Shown in pieces: positions 35,130 to 43,886 of a DNA stretch of 64,000 nt. The notes beneath the pieces are model-generated. The model saw only the letters and a program-made list of their open reading frames with translations, was not told where the DNA came from and ran no database searches. Origin of the DNA: Microlunatus capsulatus. GTDB taxonomy: Bacteria > Actinomycetota > Actinomycetes > Propionibacteriales > Propionibacteriaceae. A program made the translations under genes and the position numbers. Position 1 is the first letter of the stretch; the number at the start of each line of letters is the position of its first letter. The stretch is from contig NZ_JAGIOB010000001.1 in the NCBI RefSeq assembly GCF_017876495.1, positions 868,001 through 932,000 of the forward strand. The letters are read 5' to 3'.

Positions 35130-35833
35130 GTGCGGGTCCTGGTGGTCGACGACGAGCGGCTGCTCGCCGACACCGTCGCCGTCGGGCTGCGCCGCCGCGA
35201 GATGGCGGTCGACGTCTGCTACGACGGCACCGACGCGCTCGAGCGGCTGACGGTCAACGCCTACGACGTCGCCGTCCTGGACCGCGACCTGCCCGGCCTC
35301 GGCGGGGACGAGGTGTGCCGGGCCGTGCACGCGCACGGGCTGCCGACACGGGTGCTCATGCTCACCGCGGCGGCGAGCATCCGCGACCGGGTGGACGGGC
35401 TGAGCCTGGGCGCCGACGACTACCTCACCAAGCCGTTCGCGTTCGCCGAGCTGGTCGCCCGGGTGCAGGCCCTGGGCCGCCGGTCGACGGCGGCCGTCCC
35501 GCCGTGCTCGACCAGGACGGGATCGTGCTGGACCCCGGCCGGGCGTCGGTGCAGCGCGACGGCCGGCTGCTGAGCCTGACGCCGAAGGAGTACCAGGTGC
35601 TGCACGTGCTGCTGCGCGCCCGCGGCGCGGTCGTCAGCACCGAGGAGCTGCTCGAGAAGGCGTGGGACGAGAACGCCGACCCCTTCACCGGCACCGTCCG
35701 GGTCACGGTGATGACGCTGCGCCGCAAGCTGGGCGAGCCCCCGGTCCTGCACACCGTGCTGCGCCGCGGCTACCGGCTGGGGCCGGTGGTCGACGCGACG
35801 ACCGCCGGCTCCCCCGCCGGCCCGGCGACGTGA
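35130..35833 (+). pseudogene. OmpR-family response regulator, frameshifted
   Basis: GTG at 35130 (GGAGGAG upstream) opens a receiver domain with acidic pair Asp7-Asp8, phospho-acceptor Asp51 (LDRDLPGL) and Lys101 (YLTKPF). After residue 125 (RRSTAAVPP, about 35504) the frame runs into 23 unrelated residues and a stop at 35573. The missing winged-helix DNA-binding domain (DGRLLSLTPKEYQVLHVLL, then RVTVMTLRRKLG and RRGYRLG) continues in the -1 frame to 35833, where it overlaps the kinase start. One lost base near 35499-35504 would explain this. Either a true lesion or an assembly error; a receiver-only product would not bind DNA. Confidence 0.85.
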
Positions 35834-36915
35834 ACCCGACGACCCGGGTCAGCGCGAGCCTGGCCGGCGCCGTGCTGGTCGGCGCCCTGGTGGCGGCCGG
35901 GTACGGACCACTGGACGCGACGCTCGGGCAGCTGCGGGAGGCGTGCCTGGCCGACGCCGGCGGCGGGGTGCCGGGCGGCTGGTGCTCGACGCTGGTGCGC
36001 TACCCGAACCGGCTGCCCGTCCTCGTGCTGCTGGCCGTGCTCGCCGCCGTCGCCGCGCTGGGCCTGCTGGTCGCCCGCTGGTGCCTGCGCCCCGTCGGGG
36101 AGCTGGTCGGCGTCGTCCAGCGGCTGGGGCCGGCCAACCTCGGGCACCGGCTGGACTGGGGACGTCGGCGCGACAGCCTCGGCCGGCTGGGCCGGGCCCT
36201 GGACGCGCTGATGGACCGGATCAGCACCGGCTACGACAACCAGCGCCGCTTCGCCGCGAACGCCTCGCACGAGCTGCGGACGCCGCTGGCCGTCCAGCGC
36301 ACCCTCATCGAGGTCAGCCTGGCCGAGCCGCTGACCGGCGACCAGCTCGACCTCCTCACCCGCCAGCTGCTCGCCACCAACGAGCGCAACGAGCGCCTCG
36401 TCGAGGGCCTGCTGGTGCTCGCCGAGGCCGAGCAGGTGCCGATCGGCCACGCCCCGCTGCGGCTGGACGAGGTCGCGGCCTCGGTCGTCGAGGCCTTCGG
36501 CGAGCGGGCGGCCGCCCACGGCGTGACGCTGACGCTGAGCGCGGCGCCGACCACCGTCGACGGCGAGCGGGTGCTCGTCGAGCGGCTCGTCACCAACCTC
36601 GTCCAGAACGCCGTCCTCTACAACCTGCCGCAGGACGGCCGGGTGGAGGTGCACGTCGGCGACGGGGCGGTGACGGTGGCCAACACCGGTCCCCAGGTGC
36701 CCGCCGAGGACGTCGACGCGCTGTTCGAGCCGTTCCGGCGCGGGCGCGGGCAGCGGCTGGACCAGTCCGACGGCGCCGGGCTGGGCCTCACCATCACCCG
36801 GGCGATCGCCGCCGCCCACCACGCGACCACCAGCGCGGGCCGCGGCCTCGACGGCGGGCTCCGCATCCGGGTGACGTTCCCCGTGCACCGGCCGGAGGCC
36901 GGTCCGGCGTCCTGA
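35830..36915 (+). CDS. Sensor histidine kinase
   Basis: Membrane sensor kinase of 361 residues. Two helices at about 10-25 and 62-84 flank a short extracytoplasmic loop; a HAMP-like region follows (to about 138). The H-box is NASHELRTPLA with phospho-His147. The N-box is VTNLVQNAVLYN and the G2 box DGAGLGLTI; the G1 box is poorly conserved. GTG overlaps the response-regulator stop. The signal sensed is unknown. Its cognate regulator is frameshifted. Confidence 0.9.
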   Translation: MNPTTRVSASLAGAVLVGALVAAGYGPLDATLGQLREACLADAGGGVPGGWCSTLVRYPNRLPVLVLLAVLAAVAALGLLVARWCLRPVGELVGVVQRLGPANLGHRLDWGRRRDSLGRLGRALDALMDRISTGYDNQRRFAANASHELRTPLAVQRTLIEVSLAEPLTGDQLDLLTRQLLATNERNERLVEGLLVLAEAEQVPIGHAPLRLDEVAASVVEAFGERAAAHGVTLTLSAAPTTVDGERVLVERLVTNLVQNAVLYNLPQDGRVEVHVGDGAVTVANTGPQVPAEDVDALFEPFRRGRGQRLDQSDGAGLGLTITRAIAAAHHATTSAGRGLDGGLRIRVTFPVHRPEAGPAS

Positions 36916-36991
36916 CGCCGCCTTCACACCCCGCCTGGCACGGTGGAGGACGACCCACCACCCCGACCGACCCTCCCCGAAGGAACCGCGC

Positions 36992-37570
36992 GTGCTCCTC
37001 GACGACCTGCTGCCCGATCGATACCTGCAGCACTTCCTGGCCAGCCCCTCAACGGTCGCGACCGTCGCCGCGCTCGGCCTGCTGGCCGTCGTCGTCGCGC
37101 TCGCGGCGCCGCGACGCCGGCTGCTGGTGCTCGCGACCGGTCTCGCCGTGGCCGGCATCGGCGGGCTGACCCTGGCCCCGGCCCGGGGCTGGACGACGCT
37201 GACCCTGCTGCCGGACCCGCTGGCGGCGGTGCGGACGGCGCTCGCGCCCTCGCTCGCCGACCTCGGCGCGTGGGCGGTGGCCGACGGCCCGGCGAACGTG
37301 GCCCTCTTCGTCCCGTTCGGGCTGTGCCTCGGGCTGCTGCTGCGCCGGCCGTCCGCGGCGTTCCTGGCCGGAGTGGCCCTGACGGTGCTGGTCGAGTCCT
37401 ACCAGGCGGCCACGGGCACCCGGGTGGGTGCCTTCGCCGACGTCGTGGCCAACAGCCTCGGCGCCCTCCTCGGGGCGGTGCTGAGCGCGGTCGTCCTCGT
37501 CGTGGTCGACGGCGTCCGGCGGGCCCGGCCGCGCGCGCGGGGTCTCCGGCCCGTCAGGAGCGGCCGCTAG
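36992..37570 (+). CDS. VanZ family protein
   Basis: Small membrane protein of 192 residues with four or five helices. VanZ-family motifs are PANVALFVPFGLCLGLL near residue 105 and VESYQAATGTRVGAFADVVANSLGALLG. VanZ proteins confer low-level glycopeptide resistance in some bacteria, but most have unknown roles. GTG at 36992 follows GAAGGAA. It lies 76 nt behind the kinase gene. Its stop TAG overlaps the stop of the convergent EthD-like gene within a CTAG tetramer. Confidence 0.85.
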   Translation: MLLDDLLPDRYLQHFLASPSTVATVAALGLLAVVVALAAPRRRLLVLATGLAVAGIGGLTLAPARGWTTLTLLPDPLAAVRTALAPSLADLGAWAVADGPANVALFVPFGLCLGLLLRRPSAAFLAGVALTVLVESYQAATGTRVGAFADVVANSLGALLGAVLSAVVLVVVDGVRRARPRARGLRPVRSGR

Positions 37571-37869
37571 GCCTCGACGTCGGAGAACAGCCCGGTGAAG
37601 CCTGTGCGGGTGGCGCCGAGCCGGCCGAAGAAGTCCCCGGCGGCGGCGGTCGCGACGGCCGCCGAGGCGTCGTCGTAGGAGTCGAAGTACAGGTCCAGCG
37701 TCCGGTGCGCCGGGGTCGGGGTGCCGTCCTCCTTCGGCCACACCTTCGCCGACTCGAGGCGCTGCAGCGCGGGGAGGGTGCGGGCGACCGCGACCAGCTC
37801 CGGCCAGGCCCGCTCGAAGGCGTCGGGGTCGGCCGGGTTGTCGACGACGAGGGTGATCTTCGTGGTCAT
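37567..37869 (-). CDS. EthD family dimeric alpha/beta-barrel protein
   Basis: A 100-residue soluble protein of the ferredoxin-like dimeric alpha-beta barrel fold. ITLVVDNPADPDAFERAW near the start and RTLDLYFDSYDDASAAV in the middle match the EthD family, small proteins linked to oxygenase or ether-degradation pathways but often of unknown role. ATG at 37869 is preceded by AGGACACC. Its stop shares a CTAG with the convergent VanZ-like gene. Confidence 0.8.
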   Translation of the reverse strand: MTTKITLVVDNPADPDAFERAWPELVAVARTLPALQRLESAKVWPKEDGTPTPAHRTLDLYFDSYDDASAAVATAAAGDFFGRLGATRTGFTGLFSDVEA

Positions 37870-38005
37870 GACGGTGTCCTTCGCGCTGGGGGCCGCAGCC
37901 CGCGGGGTCGTGCCGACGACGTCATGCTCGCAGGTCGCGACCGGTCCGTCACCGGTCGACGAGCACCCCTCGTCGCTCCTCGCCGCCCGCAGCGGGACCG
38001 CCCGG

Positions 38006-38767
38006 TCAGACGGCCCCCTCGCGGGCGAGGACCGTCCGGACCGTCCGCAGCGCGATGACGAGGTCGAGCAGCGGGTTCCACTGCGTCACGTAGCGGACGT
38101 CGAGCTGGACGCGCTCCTCGTAGCCGGTGTTGCTGCGACCCGAGACCTGCCACAGCCCCGTGATGCCGGGCTTGACGGCGAGGTAGTGGCGGGCCGCGTC
38201 GCCGTAGCGCTCGAGCTCGGCCGGCACGACCGGCCGGGGACCCACCAGGCTCAGCTGGCCGACCAGCACGTTCACCAGCTGCGGCAGCTCGTCCAGGCTG
38301 CTCGCGCGCAGGGCGCGGCCCAGCCGGGAGATGCGGGGGTCGTCGGCCACCTTCTGCTCGCGCTCGAACTCCTCGACCAGGTCCGCCCGGCCCATCGCCG
38401 TGAAGGCGGCGGCGGCGGTCTGGTGGGGACGGTCGGGCCCGGTCGAGTAGGCCCACGTCATGGAGCGGAACTTCCACACCCCGACCGCACGACCGCCCCG
38501 GCCCACGCGGGCCTGGCGGTAGAGCACGGGGCCGGCCGGGTCGCCCAGCTTCACCGCGAGGGCGACGACCAGCAGCACGGGCCCCAGCACGAGCAGCGCG
38601 GCCGCCGCGCCGAGCAGGTCGACCGTGCGCTTGAGGACGCGGTGCGCCGGCGCGGCCAGCCCGCGCCGGCCGGCGGCGACGGACGGGGCGGGGACGGCGG
38701 ACGGGCCGGGGACGGACGGGAGGGCGGCGACGGCGGTGACGACCGACGGGGCGGTGACGAGGCTCAT
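38006..38767 (-). CDS. Sugar-phosphate transferase (priming), short form
   Basis: Bac_transf family (PF02397) glycosyl-phosphate transferase of 253 residues. It starts polysaccharide assembly by moving a sugar phosphate to undecaprenyl phosphate at the membrane. One helix (about 47-72) precedes the catalytic domain with [29 protein letters not shown] (as two blocks) and [13 protein letters not shown]. It lacks the N-terminal membrane/CoA-binding-like half of the neighbouring homologue, whose catalytic domain it closely resembles, so a tandem duplication is likely. A strong hairpin lies 16 nt upstream of its start. Confidence 0.88.
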   Translation of the reverse strand: MSLVTAPSVVTAVAALPSVPGPSAVPAPSVAAGRRGLAAPAHRVLKRTVDLLGAAAALLVLGPVLLVVALAVKLGDPAGPVLYRQARVGRGGRAVGVWKFRSMTWAYSTGPDRPHQTAAAAFTAMGRADLVEEFEREQKVADDPRISRLGRALRASSLDELPQLVNVLVGQLSLVGPRPVVPAELERYGDAARHYLAVKPGITGLWQVSGRSNTGYEERVQLDVRYVTQWNPLLDLVIALRTVRTVLAREGAV

Positions 38768-38783
38768 GGTCTGCTCCAGGGGG

Positions 38784-38815
38784 ATCGAGCCGGTCCCTCC
38801 GGACCGGCTCGATCA
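38784..38815 (-). promoter_or_regulatory. Perfect 14-bp hairpin upstream of priming transferase
   Basis: Arms 38784-38797 and 38802-38815 (GATCGAGCCGGTCC and its complement) with a 4-nt loop. It lies just before the Shine-Dalgarno of the gene starting at 38767, so it could end transcripts from upstream or shape the leader. Confidence 0.5.
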
Positions 38816-38992
38816 GCCTCGGCGGACGACCTCGGGGCCACCTGGGCGCGCGAGCAGGGCCGTCCAAGCCTTCGCCCAGGCTGGGCCCGCCCGGGCCTGA
38901 GCCCGCCCTGAGCCTTCGCGGGCGCTCAGGATCACCCCCGTCGCACCCCTCCGGACGGGGTCCCCGCGGAGGTCGGGCTCAGGCGGGCGGCC

Positions 38993-39215
38993 GGGTCAGT
39001 AGGCGCCGCGGCGCGCGCCCGGGTCAGTAGGCGCCGCGGCGCGCGCCCGGGTCAGTAGGCGCCGCGGCGCGCGCCCGGGTCAGTAAACGCCGCGGCGCGC
39101 GGCCGGGTCAGTAGGCGCCGCGGCGCGCGGCCGGGTCAGTAGGCGCCGCGGCGCGCGGCCGGGTCAGTAGGCGCCGCGGCGCGCGGCCGGGTCAGTAGGC
39201 GCCGCGGCGCGCGGC
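38993..39215. repeat. Eight-copy 28-bp tandem repeat containing a gene's stop codon
   Basis: Copies begin at 38993, 39021, 39049, 39077, 39105, 39133, 39161 and 39189, each GGGTCAGTAGGCGCCGCGGC followed by eight more bases. Copies 1-3 end CGCGCGCC and copies 4-8 end CGCGCGGC; copy 4 reads TAAACG in place of TAGGCG. The eighth copy holds the last codons (ARRGAY) and stop of the 39192 gene. Each unit has the palindrome GCGCCGCGGCGC. It is a variable-number tandem repeat, without spacers, and not CRISPR. Confidence 0.92.
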
Positions 39216-40676
39216 GACGGTGACCACGGTCCGGGCCAGGATCGACAGGTCGAGCCAGTGGCTCCAGTTCTCGACGTAGAAGACGTCGAGCGCCACCCGC
39301 TCGTCGTAGCCGGTGTCGCTGCGGCCCGACACCTGCCACAGGCCGGTGATGCCGGGCTTCAGGGCGAGGAAGCTGTCGCGCCGCGGGCCGTACCGCTCCA
39401 GCTCCCCGACCGTGATCGGTCGCGGCCCCACCAGGCTCAGGTCGCCGCGGAGCGCGTTCACCAGCTGCGGCAGCTCGTCGAGGCTGGTGCGGCGCAGGAA
39501 GGCGCCGAGCCCGGAGACCCGGGGGTCGTCGGCCACCTTCTGCGCCACGAGGAACTCCGGGACCAGGTCCGCGCGGCCCATGGCCTCGAAGGCCTCGACC
39601 GCGGTCCGGTAGGGCCGGTCCGGGCCGGTCGAGTACTCCCAGCGCATGGTGCGGAACTTGAGGACCCCGATGGGCCGGCCGCCGCGGCCGAGCCGCTCCT
39701 GGCGGTAGAACACCGGCCCGGTCGGGTCGGTCAGCTTGACCGCCAGCCCGACGGCCAGGAACAGGGGGGCGAGCAGGAACAGCCCCACGGCCGCGCCCAC
39801 CGCGTCGACCAGCCGCTTGCCCACGGCACCCCAGCCGTCGAGGGTCGTGAGCCGCACCTCCATCAGCGGGATCCCGGCGACGGTCGACATCACCGAGCCG
39901 GCGGCGAAGACGCCGTACATGTCCGGGACGAAGCGGTACCCCATGCCCCGGGCGGTGGCCAGCGCCATCAGCCGGGCGGCCTCGTCCCGGCTGGCGTCGG
40001 GGTCCACGTGCACGATCTCGTGCACGGGCACCCGGTGGCTCTGCAGCACCTGCTCGACGGTGGAGTAGACCGGGACCCGGCCGAGGAGCAGGGAGCCGGC
40101 GTCGCGCACCGACACGGCGGCGATCACCCGGGTCCCGCGGCCCGGCCGACCCAGCTCGGCGACGATCCGCTCGGCCAGCGGTCCGCTGCCGACGACCGCG
40201 ACGTTGTGCAGCCCCCGGTCGCGGGCGTAGACCTGCTGCAGGACCAGCCGCACCAGGCTGCGGCCCAGCAGCACCGCGGCCACGCCGAGCAGGAACGCGT
40301 AGACCGGCACCTTCCGGCCCGGGAACAGCGGGGCGCCCAGGGTGAAGTAGTCGACGAGCACCAGCGAGGTGACCCCGAGGCCGACGGCGACGAGCAGCCG
40401 CCCGACCTCGCTGGCCCGGCCGTAGCTCTGCCGCGTGGTGTAGAGGCCGCAGGCGGCGAACAGCACCACCCAGGCCGGGACGAGCGCGAGCATCGTCTCC
40501 GCGAAGGAGCCGATGCTCGCGTACTCCAGCAGCGGCTTGTCCTCGAGCGCGCGCAGCTCGTACGCGGCCACCGAGGCGGCGTACAGCGCGACCACGTCGG
40601 CGGCCACCAGGGCCGCCGACCGCCAGGTCGTCCCCGACGTGCGGACGTCGTCCAGCACACGAACCATGTCTGCCAT
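39192..40676 (-). CDS. Polyprenyl glycosylphosphotransferase (exopolysaccharide priming)
   Basis: Full-length initiating transferase of the WcaJ/CpsE type, 494 residues from ATG at 40676 (GTG at 40691 is possible). Five N-terminal helices and a Rossmann-like CoA-binding domain ([17 protein letters not shown]) are followed by a further helix and the catalytic domain with [29 protein letters not shown] and [13 protein letters not shown]. It loads the first sugar of the repeat unit onto undecaprenyl phosphate. The C-terminus ARRGAY-stop is part of a 28-bp tandem repeat. Upstream frame beyond 40700 overlaps the probable promoter and is not used. Confidence 0.9.
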   Translation of the reverse strand: MADMVRVLDDVRTSGTTWRSAALVAADVVALYAASVAAYELRALEDKPLLEYASIGSFAETMLALVPAWVVLFAACGLYTTRQSYGRASEVGRLLVAVGLGVTSLVLVDYFTLGAPLFPGRKVPVYAFLLGVAAVLLGRSLVRLVLQQVYARDRGLHNVAVVGSGPLAERIVAELGRPGRGTRVIAAVSVRDAGSLLLGRVPVYSTVEQVLQSHRVPVHEIVHVDPDASRDEAARLMALATARGMGYRFVPDMYGVFAAGSVMSTVAGIPLMEVRLTTLDGWGAVGKRLVDAVGAAVGLFLLAPLFLAVGLAVKLTDPTGPVFYRQERLGRGGRPIGVLKFRTMRWEYSTGPDRPYRTAVEAFEAMGRADLVPEFLVAQKVADDPRVSGLGAFLRRTSLDELPQLVNALRGDLSLVGPRPITVGELERYGPRRDSFLALKPGITGLWQVSGRSDTGYDERVALDVFYVENWSHWLDLSILARTVVTVAARRGAY

Positions 40677-40743
40677 CCCCCGAAGGCTCACGTTCTCGCC
40701 CGGCTGCACGACTCCCCGTCGTCCCCTCACCCGAGCGCTGACA

Positions 40744-40771
40744 ACGGTATCAGTCAGTTGACGGCTCAACT
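40744..40771 (-). promoter_or_regulatory. Promoter region with dyad for 39192 gene
   Basis: In a short AT-richer island, a minus-strand -10 box TACCGT (40744-40749) lies near the dyad AGTTGA-CGGC-TCAACT at 40756-40771. The dyad overlaps the expected -35 position, so it may bind a regulator. Tentative. Confidence 0.35.
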
Positions 40772-40822
40772 AGGAAACGGAGATGAACCTCGTGCGAACG
40801 GTGGTGACGTGCGGCACGGTCC

Positions 40823-42046
40823 CTACGGAGCGGCCAGGGCCGCCCGGTAGCCGGCCTCCGCCCGCTCCACCACCGCGTCCCACGACGCGCCGGTGGCCCC
40901 GCGCCGCGCGGCGGCGGCGCCCAGCCGGTCGGCGAGCTCGTCGTCGCCCAGCACCGCCGCGACCGCCCGGGCCACCGACGGCGCGTCGGGCGCCGCCAGC
41001 AGACCGGTGACGCCGTCCTCGACGGCGTCGGCCATCGAGCCGACGGCCGTGGCGACCACGGGGCGGCCGAAGGTGTAGGCCATGTGGATGCTGCCGCTGA
41101 TGTTGACCGTGGCGTAGGTGAACAGCACCACCCGGTGCTCGGCGAAGAGCCCGGGCACGTCGGCCACGGGCACGTAGCCGGGCCGCAGGTCGACGTGGCC
41201 GATCCGCTCGGCCTGCGACCGCACCGCCTCCAGGTCGACGTCGGGCATCACCGGTCCGGCCAGCGTGAGCCGGGCCGCGGGGAGCTCCCGCCGGACCAGG
41301 CCGAACGCCTCGAGCAGCAGCGGGAGGTCCTTGTACCGGGTCCAGGCGCCGAAGAAGAGGGCGCGCGGGCCCGCCGTCGAGGGGGCCGGCACGTCGTCGG
41401 TGCCCGTCATCACCGACGAGTAGTCGCCGTGCCCGCAGACCGCGGTCCGGCGGACGCCCGGGAAGTGCTCCAGCAGGGTGCTGCGCGGGCCCTCGCCCAG
41501 CACCAGCACCAGGTCGCAGGCCCGGTACGCGCGGCCCAGCAGCGCCCCGGTCAGCCGCCCGCGCTTCTCGACGGCCTGGTCGGCGCTGGTCACGTCGTAG
41601 GGCAGCGGGTTGTGGGCGACGTCGACGACGGCCCGGGCCCGGCCGAGGCGGGCGACCACCAGCAGGGCCGCGGTGTCCAGGGCGTAGCGCAGCTCGCCGA
41701 ACTGGACGACGTCCGGGCGCTCCCGCCGGAGGTGGACGAGCACGCGTCGCCAGGACTCCAGCAGCAGCACCGCCCGCCAGACCCGGCGCAGCCGGGACCG
41801 CCAGCGCGGGCCGGGGACGACGGCGTTGGGGTGCCAGGTGGGCAGCAGCTCCCGCACCGTGAGCCCCGGCTGGTCGGAGCGCAGCTCGGGGTCGGGCCCG
41901 GTCAGCAGCGTGACCCGGTGACCGGCCCTCGCCAGCGCCTCGGCGAACTGGAAGGAGAACTGGAACATGCCGCCGCTGGGCAGGAACTCCACCACGGTGA
42001 CCACCAGCGGCTCACCGGCGCCGGTCCCCGCGTCCGGGGCGCTCAC
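40823..42046 (-). CDS. GT4-type glycosyltransferase
   Basis: GT-B fold sugar transferase of 407 residues, cytoplasmic face of the membrane. The acceptor-domain start VEFLPSGGMFQFSFQFAEAL replaces the usual Gly-rich loop. In the donor domain, LFFGAWTRYKDLPLLLEAF and the late segment AVGSMADAVEDGVTGLL match GT4 enzymes, although the E-x7-E motif is weak. GTG at 42046 overlaps the Wzz-like stop (GTGA). It is the fourth gene of a coupled minus-strand EPS operon. Confidence 0.85.
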   Translation of the reverse strand: MSAPDAGTGAGEPLVVTVVEFLPSGGMFQFSFQFAEALARAGHRVTLLTGPDPELRSDQPGLTVRELLPTWHPNAVVPGPRWRSRLRRVWRAVLLLESWRRVLVHLRRERPDVVQFGELRYALDTAALLVVARLGRARAVVDVAHNPLPYDVTSADQAVEKRGRLTGALLGRAYRACDLVLVLGEGPRSTLLEHFPGVRRTAVCGHGDYSSVMTGTDDVPAPSTAGPRALFFGAWTRYKDLPLLLEAFGLVRRELPAARLTLAGPVMPDVDLEAVRSQAERIGHVDLRPGYVPVADVPGLFAEHRVVLFTYATVNISGSIHMAYTFGRPVVATAVGSMADAVEDGVTGLLAAPDAPSVARAVAAVLGDDELADRLGAAAARRGATGASWDAVVERAEAGYRAALAAP

Positions 42047-42738
42047 GCCTGGCGCCGGGCCGCGGCGTCACCGGGGTCCGGGTCGGTCCCGTCGCCGACG
42101 GCGGTGGCCGCCGCGCCGCGACGGCGGACCGCCGCGCCGGGTCCCCGGACGGCCACCAGCAGGTGGTACAGCGCCTGCTGCACGGCGAGCCCGCCGACCA
42201 GGGCCACCACGACGGCGGCGCCGACGAGCACGAGGGGCGAGGTGCCCGAGGCGTAGGCCGAGCCGTCGGCCGTGTGCACGACCGCGGTCCGGTAGGGCCG
42301 CGACAGACCGGCGAGGTACTCCGAGGCCAGGGTGGTGGTGGCGTCGGCGACCTGCTCGGCGGTGCCGGCGTCGTCGGCGGTGGTCCGCACCAGCAGCACC
42401 GACGTGTCGGGCACCACCGTGACCTCGGTGCTGACGGCCTCGCGCTGCGCGGCGGAGAGCTGCAGCCGGTCCTCGGCCTGCTGCTCGAAGCGGAGGTTGT
42501 CGGCGACCTCGGCGAAGGTGGCCACGATCTGGCCCCGGCTCATCGTCTCGTAGTAGGCGGCCGAGGTGGCGTCGTCCAGGCTGGCCGCCGGCAGCACGAC
42601 CACCACCGACTCCGCCGTCCAGACCCGCTCCTGGGCGAGCGCCAGCAGCACGCCGACCACCAGGGCGAGCAGGGCGAGGACCGCTCCGGCGACGACGCTG
42701 GGACGCAGCGCCGAGCCCGGGCGCGCGGTCGCGCTCAC
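42043..42738 (-). CDS. Wzz-like chain-length determinant protein
   Basis: A 231-residue protein with two membrane helices (about 15-36 and 175-195) and a periplasmic-side domain between them, the Wzz/YveK topology. The sequence WTAESVVVVLPAA and MSRGQIVATFAEVADN is echoed in the C-terminal domain of the polymerase encoded at 48145. It has no cytoplasmic tyrosine-kinase domain. It is coupled by GTGA at both ends within the EPS operon and should help set polymer length. Confidence 0.78.
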   Translation of the reverse strand: MSATARPGSALRPSVVAGAVLALLALVVGVLLALAQERVWTAESVVVVLPAASLDDATSAAYYETMSRGQIVATFAEVADNLRFEQQAEDRLQLSAAQREAVSTEVTVVPDTSVLLVRTTADDAGTAEQVADATTTLASEYLAGLSRPYRTAVVHTADGSAYASGTSPLVLVGAAVVVALVGGLAVQQALYHLLVAVRGPGAAVRRRGAAATAVGDGTDPDPGDAAARRQA

Positions 42739-43886
42739 GCGGCGGCCCCCGTCCCGGCCCCGACCGGTCGCGGCCCGTCCTCCAGCACCTGCCGGTAGAG
42801 GCCGGCGAGACGGGCGGACAGCTGGGTGAGGTCGTGCCGCTCCTCGGCGCGCCGGCGCACGGAGGCGCCCATCGCGACGCGGCGCCCCGGGTCGGTGACC
42901 AGGGACTCGAGGGCGGCGCTCAGCGCGTCCACGTCCCCCGGCTCGACGACGAGGCCGTCGACGCCGTCCCGGATGAGGTCGGGGACGGCCCCGATGGTGG
43001 TGCCCACCACCGGCACGCCGGTGGCCATGGCCTCGATGATGGCGATGGGTTGTCCTTCCAGGTAGGAGGGGAGCACGAACACGTCGGCCTCCTGCAGCCG
43101 CCGCTTCACCTGCTCGCCGTGCTCGGGGCCGACCAGGGACTCCGCCAGGCCGGCGGCGGCGAACTCCTCGACGATCTCGCGGTACTCGGGCTCGGGGGTG
43201 GGGCCCTGCCCGCCGACGACGACGAGGCGCCAGCCCTCCACGCCCCGCTCGCGCAGCGCGCGGCACGCCCGGGCGAGCTCGAGGGTGCCCTTGCGCCGGC
43301 AGACCACCCCCACGAACAGCACGGTGGCCGGCACCCGGTCCGGCCGCGTGGGGACGAAGGTGTCCACGGCCACGGCGTTGTCGACCGTGACCACCGGGGT
43401 CCGACCGGCCAGCTGCCGCATCCGGGCGGTGCCGACGTCGGAGACGGTGCAGACCAGCTGGGCGCGGCGCAGCGCGCTCAGCGCCCACCGGTCGAGGCGC
43501 CCGTAGGCGGCGTGCTCGGGCCGTCCGGCATTGCCGACCGCCGAGTGCACGTGCGCCACCAGCCGCGCACGGCCCGCGGAGCCGGCCAGGAGGAGGGCGG
43601 CGGCGCGGAGGGACGGCGCACCCGGGTCGGCCACCAGCTGGAGGTGGACGACGTCGGCGTGCCGCGCGGCCCGGTAGGTGCGCCAGGCGTCGACGAGGGC
43701 GGCCCGGGCGTTCTCCAGGCTGACCCGGCCGCCCTCCCGGGTCGCGCTCCGGGCGGTGTTCAGCAGCTCGACGTCGAACTCGGCGCGCAGGCCCGGGTCG
43801 GCGGTGATGGTCTCGGCGAAGGTGGCGATGCCGCCACGCATCGGGGCGGCCTCGGCCACCACGACCACCCGCGGTCGGGCGGTCAC
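42735..43886 (-). CDS. GT4-type glycosyltransferase
   Basis: Glycosyltransferase of 383 residues with a GT-B fold. Family features are PMRGGIATFAETI in the first loop, HVHSAVGN, and in the donor domain LFVGVVCRRKGTLELARA and the nucleotide-sugar site PSYLEGQPIAIIEAMATGVP, with both glutamates of the E-x7-E motif. It presumably adds one sugar to the lipid-linked repeat unit. Start GTG overlaps the upstream stop, and the 3' end overlaps the Wzz-like start. Longer upstream frame runs through another gene and is not used. Confidence 0.88.
   Translation of the reverse strand: MTARPRVVVVAEAAPMRGGIATFAETITADPGLRAEFDVELLNTARSATREGGRVSLENARAALVDAWRTYRAARHADVVHLQLVADPGAPSLRAAALLLAGSAGRARLVAHVHSAVGNAGRPEHAAYGRLDRWALSALRRAQLVCTVSDVGTARMRQLAGRTPVVTVDNAVAVDTFVPTRPDRVPATVLFVGVVCRRKGTLELARACRALRERGVEGWRLVVVGGQGPTPEPEYREIVEEFAAAGLAESLVGPEHGEQVKRRLQEADVFVLPSYLEGQPIAIIEAMATGVPVVGTTIGAVPDLIRDGVDGLVVEPGDVDALSAALESLVTDPGRRVAMGASVRRRAEERHDLTQLSARLAGLYRQVLEDGPRPVGAGTGAAA

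Noticed and set aside
35130-35833. Programmed ribosomal frameshift in the response regulator
   Set aside because: No slippery sequence or downstream structure of the known type is seen, and a regulator of this family is not known to use one. A lost base is simpler.
38993-39215. CRISPR array
   Set aside because: The units are directly joined 28-bp copies without spacers, and no cas genes are present.
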